Shown here piece by piece: positions 1-7,801 of a DNA stretch of 64,000 nt. This DNA comes from Candidatus Binataceae bacterium (GTDB lineage: Bacteria; Desulfobacterota; Binatia; Binatales; Binataceae). The stretch covers positions 64,370 through 128,369 of the forward strand of contig DATJXN010000089.1 in NCBI GenBank assembly GCA_035500095.1, given 5' to 3'. A program made the translations under genes and the position numbers. The notes beneath the pieces are model-generated. The model was given only the letters and a program-made list of their open reading frames with translations. It did no database searches and was not told the origin of the DNA. Each line of letters opens with the position of its first letter. The stretch's first letter is position 1.

Positions 1-356
1 CCGGGCTGGGCTTCGGCAAGCGCACCGCCGCCGCCGAGTACCGCCTGACCCATCGCGGCGGCAAGGGCGTCATCACGATGAACGTCACGGACAAGACCGG
101 CAAGGTGATCAGCGTGCGCCAGGTCGGCAGCGACGACCAGGTGGTGCTGATAACCGACGGCGGCAAGGTGATCCGGCTCGACGTGAGCACCGTGCGAATC
201 ACCGGGCGCAACGCGCAAGGCGTGCGGCTGGTGAAACTCGAACCGGGCGAGCGCGTGCGCGCGGTCGCGGGATTGGCGGAACCCGAAGAGGACGAAACCG
301 GCGGAACGGCCAACGGCGCCAATGGCGCGGCGGCGGACGACGACGCCGAGGAGTAG
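1..356 (+). CDS. gyrA: DNA gyrase subunit A, C-terminal end (partial)
   Basis: Only the last ~117 residues are present; the reading frame starts at base 3 and enters from outside the window. GyrA is the cleavage/religation and DNA-wrapping subunit of DNA gyrase. The visible part matches the last blades of the GyrA C-terminal beta-pinwheel: GFGKRT at the start, EYRLTHRGGKGV, then an ITDGGKVIRLD strand and a GRNAQGVRLVKLEPGERV blade. It ends in an acidic, Gly/Ala-rich tail (DDDAEE), as in many GyrA proteins. The next gene on this strand begins 59 bases after the stop. The family assignment is secure; the rest of the protein cannot be assessed. Confidence 0.92.
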   Translation, partial: GLGFGKRTAAAEYRLTHRGGKGVITMNVTDKTGKVISVRQVGSDDQVVLITDGGKVIRLDVSTVRITGRNAQGVRLVKLEPGERVRAVAGLAEPEEDETGGTANGANGAAADDDAEE

Positions 357-415
357 GCGCAAACCGGTTCGCCGGCGGTGGACATCGGGCGCGGCGCAGG
401 CGTAAAGATCGCCTC

Positions 416-1303
416 ATGCCGCTCGATTCATCGCTGGTCGGAACCGCCTCCGAAGTGGTCGCGGCCGACGTTGACGTCGCGTGGACGATGGCCTACGCCG
501 CAGGCCTCGGCGACGCCCTGTCCTGCTATCTCGACACGACGCGCGAAGACGGCATCGTCGCCCACCCGATGTTTTCGGTCGCAATCGAGTGGCGCGCGAT
601 GATCCAGATAATCCAGGTGCTGAGCGAATCCGGATTTCCGCGCGCCGAGATGCTCCGCCGCGTGCATGCGACCGACGAAGTGATCGTCCATCGCCCGATT
701 CGTCCGCCCGAGCGGCTCTTCACGCGCGCGACGCTCGCCGGCATCGAACGGCGCAAGGCCGGCGCCTATCAACTCACCCGGTTCGACACGGTCGACGAAA
801 AAGGAGCGCCGGTCTGCACCACCTGGTACGGCAATCTCTACCGCGGGGTCGATGTCGCGGGGCCCGATCGGCCGCCGCCGGATGCGCCGGCGGCGCTTGC
901 GCCGTCGGGCAACGCAGCCGCCGCGCACGCGAGCTTCGCGATACCGATCTCGCCGCTCGCCGCGCACATTTACGGGGCCTGCGGGCGGCTCGGCAACCCG
1001 GTCAACATCCATACCGACATGGCAACTGCGAAGAAGGCCGGACTGCCGGGAACGATTCTGCACGGCACCGCCTCACTTGCGATGGCGGTGTCGCGCGCGA
1101 TCGCAGCCGAAGCAGATGGCGATCCGGCGCGCGTCGCGCGGATCCATGCCCGGTTCGGCGCGATGGTGCTGATGCCGTCGGCGATCGAAGTGCAGATTTT
1201 CGCGCGGGAGCCGAGCGCCGACGGCAAAACGGTCTTCTTCGAGGTGCTGAGCGCCGACGGCGGACGGGCGATTCGCGACGGCTTCGTCGCGCTGCGCGGC
1301 TGA
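416..1303 (+). CDS. MaoC-type double hot-dog enoyl-CoA hydratase/dehydratase-like protein, copy 1
   Basis: A 295-residue protein of the double hot-dog MaoC family (eukaryotic hydratase-2-like layout), expected to hydrate or dehydrate (R)-3-hydroxyacyl-CoA-type thioesters. The C-terminal hot-dog carries the hydratase signature in modified form: NPVNIHTD around residues 194-201, then AGLPGTILHG ending at ~217. The family usually reads NPxHxD directly, so two residues (NI) are inserted before the His-Thr-Asp. The N-terminal half (~1-155) is the degenerate hot-dog. The gene lies 56 bases upstream of a clear paralogue that starts almost identically (MPLxSSLVGT). The substrate cannot be told from sequence. 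Confidence 0.75.
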   Translation: MPLDSSLVGTASEVVAADVDVAWTMAYAAGLGDALSCYLDTTREDGIVAHPMFSVAIEWRAMIQIIQVLSESGFPRAEMLRRVHATDEVIVHRPIRPPERLFTRATLAGIERRKAGAYQLTRFDTVDEKGAPVCTTWYGNLYRGVDVAGPDRPPPDAPAALAPSGNAAAAHASFAIPISPLAAHIYGACGRLGNPVNIHTDMATAKKAGLPGTILHGTASLAMAVSRAIAAEADGDPARVARIHARFGAMVLMPSAIEVQIFAREPSADGKTVFFEVLSADGGRAIRDGFVALRG

Positions 1304-1359
1304 CGTGCGGGCGCGCGCCGCGATGGACATCCGGCGTCCAAGCTCTGTAGAAATATCCC

Positions 1360-2241
1360 ATGCCACTTGAATCATCGCTGGTTGGAACCAGAGTCGGTCC
1401 CGCGACGACCGAAGTCGACGCGCGCTGGACGATGGCTTATGCGGCGGCGCTCGAAGATTACCTCCCCTGCTACCTCGACACGCGACACGCCGACGGCATC
1501 GTCACCCATCCGGTCTTCCCGGTCTGCATCGAGTGGCCGGCCGCGATCGCGCTCCACGACAAGATGCGCAGCTCGAAGCTCGCCCACAGCGAGGCGGCGC
1601 GCGGCGTTCATGCAACCTACGACGTCACGCTCCATCGCGCGATCCGCCCGCCCGAGCGGCTGACTACGACGCTTACGCTCGCGGCCGTGCAGCGGCTTAA
1701 GCCCGGGGCGTACGAGTTGATGCGCTTCGAAACGGTGGACACGCAGGGCCGGCCGGTCTGCACGACCTGGTACGGCACGATCTATCGCGGCGTCGAGGTT
1801 GACGGCCCCGACCGTCCTGCCGCCGACGCGCCGGCGCCGCTTAAGGCTCCCGGCGCGGGCGACACGGCCCGCGCGGAAATTCCGCTCGCGATTTCCCCGG
1901 GCGCCGCGCACGTTTACACCGAGTGCGCTCGCATCTGGAACCCGGTGCATACCGACAGCTCCGTCGCCGCCGCCGCGGGCCTGCCCGCGATCATTCTGCA
2001 CGGCACGGCCACGATGGCGATGGCGGTGTCGAAGATCGTCGCCGCCGAAGCCGGTTACAACCCCGAGCGCGTGCGGCGTATCCATGGGCGGTTTGCCGCG
2101 ATGGTGCTGATGCCGTCGATGGCGACGGTGCGTATCAACTCGCGCACGCCCGCAAGCGGTGGCGAAGCGGTCTCGTTCGATGTTCTGAATGCCGACGGGA
2201 GCCGGGCGATTCGCGACGGAATGGTCCTGCTGGGCGAGTAG
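1360..2241 (+). CDS. MaoC-type double hot-dog enoyl-CoA hydratase/dehydratase-like protein, copy 2
   Basis: A 293-residue tandem paralogue of the preceding gene. The two align along their whole length and share MPLxSSLVGT, WTMAYAA, RPPERL, VCTTWYG and FxAMVLMPS. This copy keeps the uninterrupted hydratase motif NPVHTD at residues 194-199 followed by AGLPAIILHG (His at ~214), so it is the better candidate for an active (R)-specific hydratase. Gene order and spacing suggest co-transcription with copy 1. The next gene, frmA, starts 123 bases later. Function beyond an acyl-CoA hydratase/dehydratase fold is inference; the family also includes dehydratases of secondary lipid pathways. Confidence 0.77.
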   Translation: MPLESSLVGTRVGPATTEVDARWTMAYAAALEDYLPCYLDTRHADGIVTHPVFPVCIEWPAAIALHDKMRSSKLAHSEAARGVHATYDVTLHRAIRPPERLTTTLTLAAVQRLKPGAYELMRFETVDTQGRPVCTTWYGTIYRGVEVDGPDRPAADAPAPLKAPGAGDTARAEIPLAISPGAAHVYTECARIWNPVHTDSSVAAAAGLPAIILHGTATMAMAVSKIVAAEAGYNPERVRRIHGRFAAMVLMPSMATVRINSRTPASGGEAVSFDVLNADGSRAIRDGMVLLGE

Positions 2242-2364
2242 GACGGCAAGCGCGCGGGGCGCGTTGGCGTTTTGAGATCGCAAGCTCCGCTTGCAGGAGT
2301 TCTTCCGAAGATCGCAAACTTCGCCGAGGCCCTCCAGCCGCGTCTCCGGGAAAATGGTGAAAGA

Positions 2365-3474
2365 ATGAAGGTTAAGGCAGCTGTCGCACATAAAGCCGGC
2401 GCTCCGCTCGAGATCGAAACTGTCGATCTCGAGGGGCCGAAGCAGGGCGAAGTGCTGGTCGAAATCAAGGCGACCGGCGTATGCCATACCGACGCCTATA
2501 CGCTATCGGGCAAAGATCCCGAGGGGTTGTTTCCTGCGATTCTCGGCCACGAGGGCGCGGGCGTGGTCGTCGAAGCCGGCGCGGGCGTGACCACGCTGCA
2601 CCCCGGCGACCATGTCATTCCGCTCTACATCCCGGAGTGCCGGCAATGCCCGTCGTGCCTTTCGGGCAAGACCAATCTCTGCACCGCGATCCGCGAAACC
2701 CAGGGGCGCGGCGTGATGCCTGACGGCAAGAGCCGCTTCTCGCTCGGCGGCCGGACGCTTCATCACTACATGGGGACATCCACGTTTGCGAATTTCACGG
2801 TCGTGCCCGAGATCGCGCTCGCCAAAGTGCGCGAGGACGCTCCCTTCGATCGCATCTGTTATATCGGATGCGGCGTTACGACCGGCGTCGGCGCCGTGAT
2901 CAACACCGCCAAGGTTCAGGTCGGCGACACGGTGGTGGTTTTCGGTCTCGGCGGAATCGGGCTCAACGTGGTGCAGGGCGCGCGGATCTCGGGAGCGCGC
3001 ATGATCGTGGGAGTGGACCTCAATCCGGCGCGGCGCGCGATCGCCGAGAAGTTCGGCCTCACGCACTTCGTCAACCCGGCCGAGGTGCGCGGCGAACTCG
3101 TGCCGTACCTGGTCGATCTGACCGGCGGGGGCGCCGACTTCGCCTTCGAGTGCGTCGGCAACGTCAAGCTGATGCGCCAGGCGCTGGAGTGCTGCCATCG
3201 CGGATGGGGCACCTGCGTCATAATCGGTGTGGCCGGCGCGGGCGAGGAAATTTCGACCCGTCCCTTTCAGCTCGTTACCGGACGCTCCTGGAAAGGCACC
3301 GCGTTCGGCGGCGCCAGAGGGCGGCGCGACGTGCCAAAAATTGTCGACTGGTATATGGAAGGCAAAATCAACATCGACGACCTCATCACGCACACGATGA
3401 CGCCCGACCGGATCAACGAGGCCTTCGACCTGATGCATCGCGGCGAGTCGATTCGCACGGTGGTAAGGTTCTGA
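2365..3474 (+). CDS. frmA: S-(hydroxymethyl)glutathione dehydrogenase / class III alcohol dehydrogenase
   Basis: Zinc-dependent medium-chain dehydrogenase of 369 residues, oxidising S-(hydroxymethyl)glutathione (the formaldehyde-glutathione adduct) with NAD+. I chose the ATG at 2365 because it gives the canonical N-terminus [12 protein letters not shown]; an in-frame upstream extension has no homology-like content. Visible motifs: catalytic zinc ligands in GVCHTDAY and LGHEGAG; the four-Cys structural zinc lobe ([15 protein letters not shown], ~95-110); the NAD-binding Rossmann motif [13 protein letters not shown]; and [13 protein letters not shown], typical of class III enzymes. No separate S-formylglutathione hydrolase is adjacent. 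It implies formaldehyde detoxification or C1 metabolism with glutathione or a similar thiol. An alcohol-dehydrogenase side activity is normal for the family. Confidence 0.93.
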   Translation: MKVKAAVAHKAGAPLEIETVDLEGPKQGEVLVEIKATGVCHTDAYTLSGKDPEGLFPAILGHEGAGVVVEAGAGVTTLHPGDHVIPLYIPECRQCPSCLSGKTNLCTAIRETQGRGVMPDGKSRFSLGGRTLHHYMGTSTFANFTVVPEIALAKVREDAPFDRICYIGCGVTTGVGAVINTAKVQVGDTVVVFGLGGIGLNVVQGARISGARMIVGVDLNPARRAIAEKFGLTHFVNPAEVRGELVPYLVDLTGGGADFAFECVGNVKLMRQALECCHRGWGTCVIIGVAGAGEEISTRPFQLVTGRSWKGTAFGGARGRRDVPKIVDWYMEGKINIDDLITHTMTPDRINEAFDLMHRGESIRTVVRF

Positions 3475-3537
3475 CGCTTATCGGGTCGGCGCGCCGGCAT
3501 GCCTGCGATGCGGCCGCGCATCTATGCGTCGTGCGGT

Positions 3538-4263
3538 TCAGGTGCGGCTGAGAGTCATCCGCTCCGCGATCGCAGAGGCCAGCGAGGCGGTGGCCCATGC
3601 GGCGGCCGGCGCCGCCGCCGCTCCGACGGCGGTCCCGATAAAGACCAACCAATTCACTTCCATCCGTTGCCGCGCGATGCTCAGCGTAAGACCGACCGCG
3701 CCCGCGCACGCCGGAATTCCCCACCACGCTATTTCGGCGATCACGATCGATCCCATGACACGGCGCGTCCCCGGCCGCAGCATCGTTCCGGCCACCGCCG
3801 CGACCATCACGGCCAGCATGAAGTCGGCGGCGAAAGTGCCGAGCCATAGATGGGGCGGCGGCCACAAGAACATCGGCAGCCCCCTGGAGGCGGTGAATTG
3901 CAGCAGGGCGCCTATTCCGAGCGCCGCCAGCGCGGCGATTCCAGCGGCGGCGGCGCCGCGATGCCGAAGAACAAGCGCGACGACGATGGCGAGAAACAAA
4001 ATCGCCGCGGAGATCGCGAAGGCGCCCGCGTATTCATGCCGGCGCTGCGCTATGTCCCGGTCCGAAGGCGGCGTGTCGTCGCTGGAATTGTCCTGTGCCG
4101 CCGACGCATCCACAGAGCTGAGAATGACGCCCGACCCGGTGGAGTGAAGTAACTCTGCCGGCGCGGCGGTTAGACTGTGTGCCAGCGCTGGTGCGCGCCC
4201 CAGCACCAGCATCCCCACCGCCATCGCTATTGCTCCAGCTATCGCCGCAAGGCCGCGCATCAT
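3538..4263 (-). CDS. multi-pass membrane protein, family not recognised
   Basis: A 241-residue protein starting at an ATG (4263); a GTG at 4284 would add seven residues. It has a signal-like N-terminus (hydrophobic stretch ending LVLGRAPALAHS) and a polar, Asp-rich linker with no membrane segment (~35-80). About five hydrophobic helices follow, e.g. FAISAAILFLAIVVALVL and AAAAGIAALAALGIGALL. A WPPPHLWLGTFAADFM segment sits between helices. The layout (signal peptide, extracytoplasmic loop, membrane bundle) supports this strand over a competing open frame on the plus strand, which encodes Arg/Ala-rich low-complexity sequence. It faces frmA convergently. No function is proposed. Confidence 0.6.
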   Translation of the reverse strand: MMRGLAAIAGAIAMAVGMLVLGRAPALAHSLTAAPAELLHSTGSGVILSSVDASAAQDNSSDDTPPSDRDIAQRRHEYAGAFAISAAILFLAIVVALVLRHRGAAAAGIAALAALGIGALLQFTASRGLPMFLWPPPHLWLGTFAADFMLAVMVAAVAGTMLRPGTRRVMGSIVIAEIAWWGIPACAGAVGLTLSIARQRMEVNWLVFIGTAVGAAAAPAAAWATASLASAIAERMTLSRT

Positions 4264-4396
4264 ACGCCAAATATCCACTAGCACAGAGGCCGTGGCAATC
4301 CCTTCCGGGAGGCTCTTGCCAGACCGTTAATGGACTTGCGGGCGGGCCGGGGTATAGTTTTTAGACGCGCCCTTTTGCGGCTGGTGGGAGGCGATC

Positions 4397-4549
4397 ATGG
4401 CCTGGATTCGCACGATCTCCGAGCAGGATTTCATGGATCGGGTGACTGACGCCCTTGGCGTCGAACTCGACCCGATGCTCCTGCAACTCGCGCGGCCGGC
4501 GCCCGCGGGCGAGGTGCTGACCGAGGTCGTGGCGCCGAGGCGAAGCTGA
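4397..4549 (+). CDS. small hypothetical protein (50 aa)
   Basis: A 50-residue open frame beginning MAWIRTISEQDFMDRVTD, preceded by a strong ribosome-binding site (GGGAGG at 4386-4391, five bases before the ATG). It stops six bases before the next gene, a lipoprotein, so the two look co-transcribed. The N-terminus superficially resembles the start of carboxymuconolactone-decarboxylase-like proteins, but there is no CxxC and the protein is far too short, so I do not assign that function. The strong RBS and the operon position are the evidence that it is real. Confidence 0.5.
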   Translation: MAWIRTISEQDFMDRVTDALGVELDPMLLQLARPAPAGEVLTEVVAPRRS

Positions 4550-4555
4550 GGCGCG

Positions 4556-4954
4556 ATGCAACGCAAGCCGCGGCTCGCATATAACGAGATGATCGCAATC
4601 GCACTCGCCGCTTGCGCGATTTTTCTCGCCGGATGCTGGAACCGCACGCCGGCGCAACAGGAGTATTTCGACGCGCTCAAGCGCGGCAACTCGGCTCAGG
4701 CGAGCCAGCTCTGGCTGCAGATGACGCCCGACCAACGCGCGCAGTTCGAACGCGGCGAGGGCATCCGGCCGAGCGTATCGCACGGCGACGTGCAGCAGGC
4801 GATCGATGAGCACTACTCCGAGCAGGACGACGACGGCTCGACGCCCAAGCAGGTCGAACTGGCGCCGCCCGGCGGAGGTCTGCAGGATCTGCCCGCTTAT
4901 CTCAAGAGTAACGGCGCTGACGGAGCAGAACCGCCCGCGCCGCTCGGACAATAG
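4556..4954 (+). CDS. putative lipoprotein
   Basis: A 132-residue secreted lipoprotein. The N-terminus is a type II signal peptide: hydrophobic core IAIALAACAIFLAG followed by a lipobox LAGC with the acylated Cys near residue 27. The mature part is short, polar and rich in Gln/Asp (QQEYFDALKRGNSAQASQLW, then an acidic HYSEQDDDGS stretch) and ends in a proline-rich tail. It directly follows the 50-aa small gene and precedes an acyl-CoA dehydrogenase by 50 bases. No family was recognised; envelope localisation is the only supportable statement. Confidence 0.7.
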   Translation: MQRKPRLAYNEMIAIALAACAIFLAGCWNRTPAQQEYFDALKRGNSAQASQLWLQMTPDQRAQFERGEGIRPSVSHGDVQQAIDEHYSEQDDDGSTPKQVELAPPGGGLQDLPAYLKSNGADGAEPPAPLGQ

Positions 4955-5004
4955 CCGCCTGCTCGTGGCCGAATCGAATCAGCAACATTGAGGACAGGCT
5001 TACG

Positions 5005-6159
5005 ATGGAGTTCGCGTTCAACCCGGACCAGGAGATGCTTCGCCGCACGCTCGCGGACTTTGCCGCGCGCGAGCTTACCCCAGCCTACGCCAGCCGTGAC
5101 AAGGATGAAGACCTGCCGCGAGCGCTCGTGCGCAAGCTCGGCGAACTGGGACTGCTCGCGCCGATGGCCGAGCAACGCCACGGCGGCCAGGAACTGGATT
5201 ACGTCTCGCTGGGTATCGCGCACGAGGAGGTCGGCCGCGCGGATTTCAACGCGGCCTACGTGCTGCTGCTCTCGGGGCTGGTCGGCGCGATCGTCGCCGC
5301 GCGCGGCGACGATCGCCAGCGCGCCGAGTACCTTCCGCCGATTTGCCGCGGCGACGTGGTAACCGCGCTCGCCGTGAGCGAGCCGAGCGGCGGCTCGGAT
5401 GCCGCGCATATCCGCCTGCAGGCGCGGCGCGACGGCGACAGCTACGTGCTGAACGGCGAAAAAACTTCGATCTCGCTAGGTTCATGGGCGGACACCGCCC
5501 TAGTGATGGCGCGCACTGGGACGCTCGAACAGGGCGCGCACGGCGTGAGCGCGTTTTACGTCGATCTGCGTGCCCCCGGAGTCAGCCGCGCGCGCTTTCG
5601 CGATCTTGGGACGCGCGCGATCGGCCGCGGCCAGCTTTTCTTCGACGAGGTGCGGGTGCCGGCGGCCGCGCTTATCGGCGCCGAGGGCGCGGGCTTCGTC
5701 CAGGTGATGCAGGGTTTCGACTTCAGCCGCTCGCTCATCGGCCTGATGTGCATCGGGGCCGCCCAGCAAAGCGTTGACGAAACCGTCAGGTACGTAGCCG
5801 AGCGCCAGGCCTTCGGCACCGCGCTCGCGCGCTTCGAGGGTGTGTCGTTTCCGTTGGCCGAGGCCGCGGTCAAGTTGCGCGCCGCGCGCCTGCTCTGTTA
5901 CGAGGCGCTATGGATGCGCGACCTCGGCCAACCGCACGGATGGCTTGCGGCGGGATGCAAATGGTGGGCGCCGGAACTCGCGGTCCAGGTCATCCATCAA
6001 TGCCTGCTCCTGCACGGCCATCTCGGCTTCAGCCTCGACCTACCGCATCAGCAGCGTTTGCGCGACGTTATCGGGCTCGAAATCGGCGACGGCACCGCGC
6101 AGATCATGAAGAGCCTCGTGGCGCGCGAAATCATCGGCAAGACGGCGCGCCCGTACTAG
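5005..6159 (+). CDS. acyl-CoA dehydrogenase
   Basis: FAD-dependent acyl-CoA dehydrogenase of 384 residues with the three family domains: N-terminal helical (~1-115), central beta (SEPSGGSDAAHI at ~130, where FAD and substrate sit) and C-terminal helical. The C-terminal signature reads IGDGTAQIMKSLVAREIIG, so Asp stands where many members carry the catalytic Glu of the YEGT motif. The N-terminus (FNPDQEMLRRTLADFAARELTP) and overall form resemble cyclohexane-carboxyl-CoA and related dehydrogenases, but the substrate is uncertain. It would pass electrons to an electron-transfer flavoprotein, which is not encoded here. It follows two small genes on the same strand and faces a methyltransferase convergently. 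Confidence 0.88.
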   Translation: MEFAFNPDQEMLRRTLADFAARELTPAYASRDKDEDLPRALVRKLGELGLLAPMAEQRHGGQELDYVSLGIAHEEVGRADFNAAYVLLLSGLVGAIVAARGDDRQRAEYLPPICRGDVVTALAVSEPSGGSDAAHIRLQARRDGDSYVLNGEKTSISLGSWADTALVMARTGTLEQGAHGVSAFYVDLRAPGVSRARFRDLGTRAIGRGQLFFDEVRVPAAALIGAEGAGFVQVMQGFDFSRSLIGLMCIGAAQQSVDETVRYVAERQAFGTALARFEGVSFPLAEAAVKLRAARLLCYEALWMRDLGQPHGWLAAGCKWWAPELAVQVIHQCLLLHGHLGFSLDLPHQQRLRDVIGLEIGDGTAQIMKSLVAREIIGKTARPY

Positions 6160-6174
6160 GCGCGTGCCGCGCTG

Positions 6175-6960
6175 CTAGCGCGGGAGCCGCGCGAGGAAAC
6201 GCAGCCGCATGTAGTCGGCCGTCCAGCGTCCATTTTCGTCGCACAGCACCGGCCTGAGCATCGCGATAACCTCGTCGCGTGCGGGCGCACGCTCGGGCGC
6301 GGGCAGCCAGCCCAGGAACGGCGCCGCGAACGTGTCGAGCCATCCCGCCATGTCGGTCGGCAACGGCGTCGGCCGCGGAATCAATTCAATATATTCGACG
6401 GTGAAACCGCCGCGCTCGAGCCGCGCGCGATAGTCGTTGACGGTCGGAAAATACCAGGGGCTCGTGGCCATGCGGTCCACGCCGCGGCGCTGGAGCACCG
6501 CGATCAACGCAACCGTAATCGCGGCCACGCATCCGTGACCGCCCATCTCGCCCGCGAAGCGGCCGTCCGGCTTGAGCGCGCGCGCGACGCCCGCGATCAC
6601 TGCGTCGGGATCGTCCCTCATCCAATGCAGCGCCGCATTGGAAAAGGCCGCATCAAACTCGCGCGCGAAGGTAAGCCGCGCGCCGTCGGCAACGCGCGCG
6701 TCGAGTCCCCGCCTTTGCGCCGCCGCGACCATCTCCGCTGAGGCATCGACGCCCACCACGACCGCACCCGCGGCGGCAATTTTCTCGGTCAGCACGCCGT
6801 CGCCGCATCCGAGGTCCAGAATGCGCTCGCCGGCAAGCGGCTTGAGCAGATCGAGCACGGGCTGCCCGAGCGCCGGAACGAAATGAGCGTGCTCGGCGTA
6901 GCGCTCCGCCTTCCAGCGCTGCGCGGACGGCGAACCTTCGGCTGATTGTGGAATTGCCAT
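6175..6960 (-). CDS. class I SAM-dependent methyltransferase
   Basis: A 261-residue Rossmann-fold methyltransferase. Motif I is ILDLGCGDGVLTEKI (~48-62), with the acidic residue of motif II in VVGVDASAEMV. FDAAFSNAALHWMRD matches the trans-aconitate/UbiE-like subgroup, and the post-motif segment VARALKPDGRFAGEMGG is clear. The C-terminal part (TDMAGWLDTFAAPFLG) resembles trans-aconitate 2-methyltransferase-like proteins, but the acceptor is unknown. It is divergent from the next gene with only 30 bases between their start codons, so promoters must overlap. Confidence 0.8.
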   Translation of the reverse strand: MAIPQSAEGSPSAQRWKAERYAEHAHFVPALGQPVLDLLKPLAGERILDLGCGDGVLTEKIAAAGAVVVGVDASAEMVAAAQRRGLDARVADGARLTFAREFDAAFSNAALHWMRDDPDAVIAGVARALKPDGRFAGEMGGHGCVAAITVALIAVLQRRGVDRMATSPWYFPTVNDYRARLERGGFTVEYIELIPRPTPLPTDMAGWLDTFAAPFLGWLPAPERAPARDEVIAMLRPVLCDENGRWTADYMRLRFLARLPR

Positions 6961-6990
6961 GATCTAAACATATACTGGGAGAGTGCCAAA

Positions 6991-7617
6991 GTGGACACGC
7001 CCGAAAACATAGTGCCCGCCGCATCGCCGGCGCGCGGGGTATCTCCGGTATGGCGCGGACTGGCCTTCCTGACCCTCGCAGCCGCGGCGGTGCTGGCGCT
7101 GCTGGCGACTAAATACGCGGCGGCGCTGCGCTACGACTCCATCACCGACTCCGCAGAGCGCGCCGCGCTCGACGACCGCATCACCAGCCTCGAGCACGAC
7201 GTAGTCGCGGCGCACAGCCAGATCGCCTCGCTGCGCCAGCAATTGGAGACGAGCGGCAAGAGCGTGCAGGCGGCGCTTATGCCCGACTCGCGGATCATTC
7301 ATCTTGCGCCGCTAGGCGCGGTGCCTAACGCCAGCGCCGCGATCGCCGAGACTCCGCTGAAGAGCGAGGCCGTGCTGCTGGTCAGCGGGCTTCCCGCGCC
7401 CCCTGCGGGCGAAAGTTATGAGCTTTGGTGGATCGGTGTGCACGGCGAAGCGATCAAGGCCGCGACCTTTCATCCCGATCAGAATGGGGCGGCGATCGCC
7501 GACGCGACCCTGCCGCCGGCGTCCGCACACGTAGTAGCGGACGAAATCACGCTCCAGCGGTCGCAGAGCGCCGACAAGCCGGACGGCACGATCTATTTCA
7601 GAGGCGCCACCCAATAG
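6991..7617 (+). CDS. membrane-anchored anti-sigma-K (RskA) C-terminal domain protein
   Basis: A 208-residue protein; I chose the GTG at 6991 because GGGAGAG lies seven bases upstream. One N-terminal membrane segment (LAFLTLAAAAVLALLATKYA) is followed by a short coiled coil (~50-80, DRITSLEHDVVAAHSQIASL). The C-terminal extracytoplasmic domain (LLVSGLPAPPAGESYELWWI ... HVVADEITLQRS) matches the anti-sigma-K factor family. It lacks the cytoplasmic zinc anti-sigma domain, so it may not bind a sigma factor, and no ECF sigma gene is adjacent. Role unknown; membrane location is well supported. Confidence 0.7.
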   Translation: MDTPENIVPAASPARGVSPVWRGLAFLTLAAAAVLALLATKYAAALRYDSITDSAERAALDDRITSLEHDVVAAHSQIASLRQQLETSGKSVQAALMPDSRIIHLAPLGAVPNASAAIAETPLKSEAVLLVSGLPAPPAGESYELWWIGVHGEAIKAATFHPDQNGAAIADATLPPASAHVVADEITLQRSQSADKPDGTIYFRGATQ

Positions 7618-7645
7618 CGCTTTTGCGGCGCATCCTCCGAATCCC

Positions 7646-7801
7646 ATGATCGGTGGAGTTGATCACGTCGTGATCGCGGTGCCTGACCTCGCGGAGCATC
7701 GCACCGAGCCCACCCTTCACGGCTACGGCGCGGCGCCCACACTGCTTGACGCCGCGCGCACGCGCGCGCGTGCATTCTGCTATAAGCGGCCCGCTCCATG
7801 A
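7646..7801 (+). pseudogene. remnant of a VOC (glyoxalase-fold) family gene
   Basis: A 51-codon open frame whose first ~16 residues, MIGGVDHVVIAVPDLA, are the classic start of vicinal-oxygen-chelate proteins. The rest (HGYGAAPTLLDAARTRARAF) does not continue the fold. The simplest reading is that a deletion fused the first codons of a VOC gene to the leader of cobB. Its TGA overlaps the cobB start in an ATGA, so if translated it could couple to cobB. It could also be a chance leader peptide. Confidence 0.4.

Noticed and set aside
3524-4147. Plus-strand open frame across the membrane-protein gene
   Set aside because: Low-complexity Ala/Pro/Arg sequence; the minus strand shows a signal peptide and regular membrane helices.
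7618-7797. Cobalamin riboswitch upstream of cobB or the mutase
   Set aside because: No B12-box (GCCACTG, CAGGAGACC) in the leader. A CAGGAGAC near 11090 on the minus strand is just the selenoprotein RBS.
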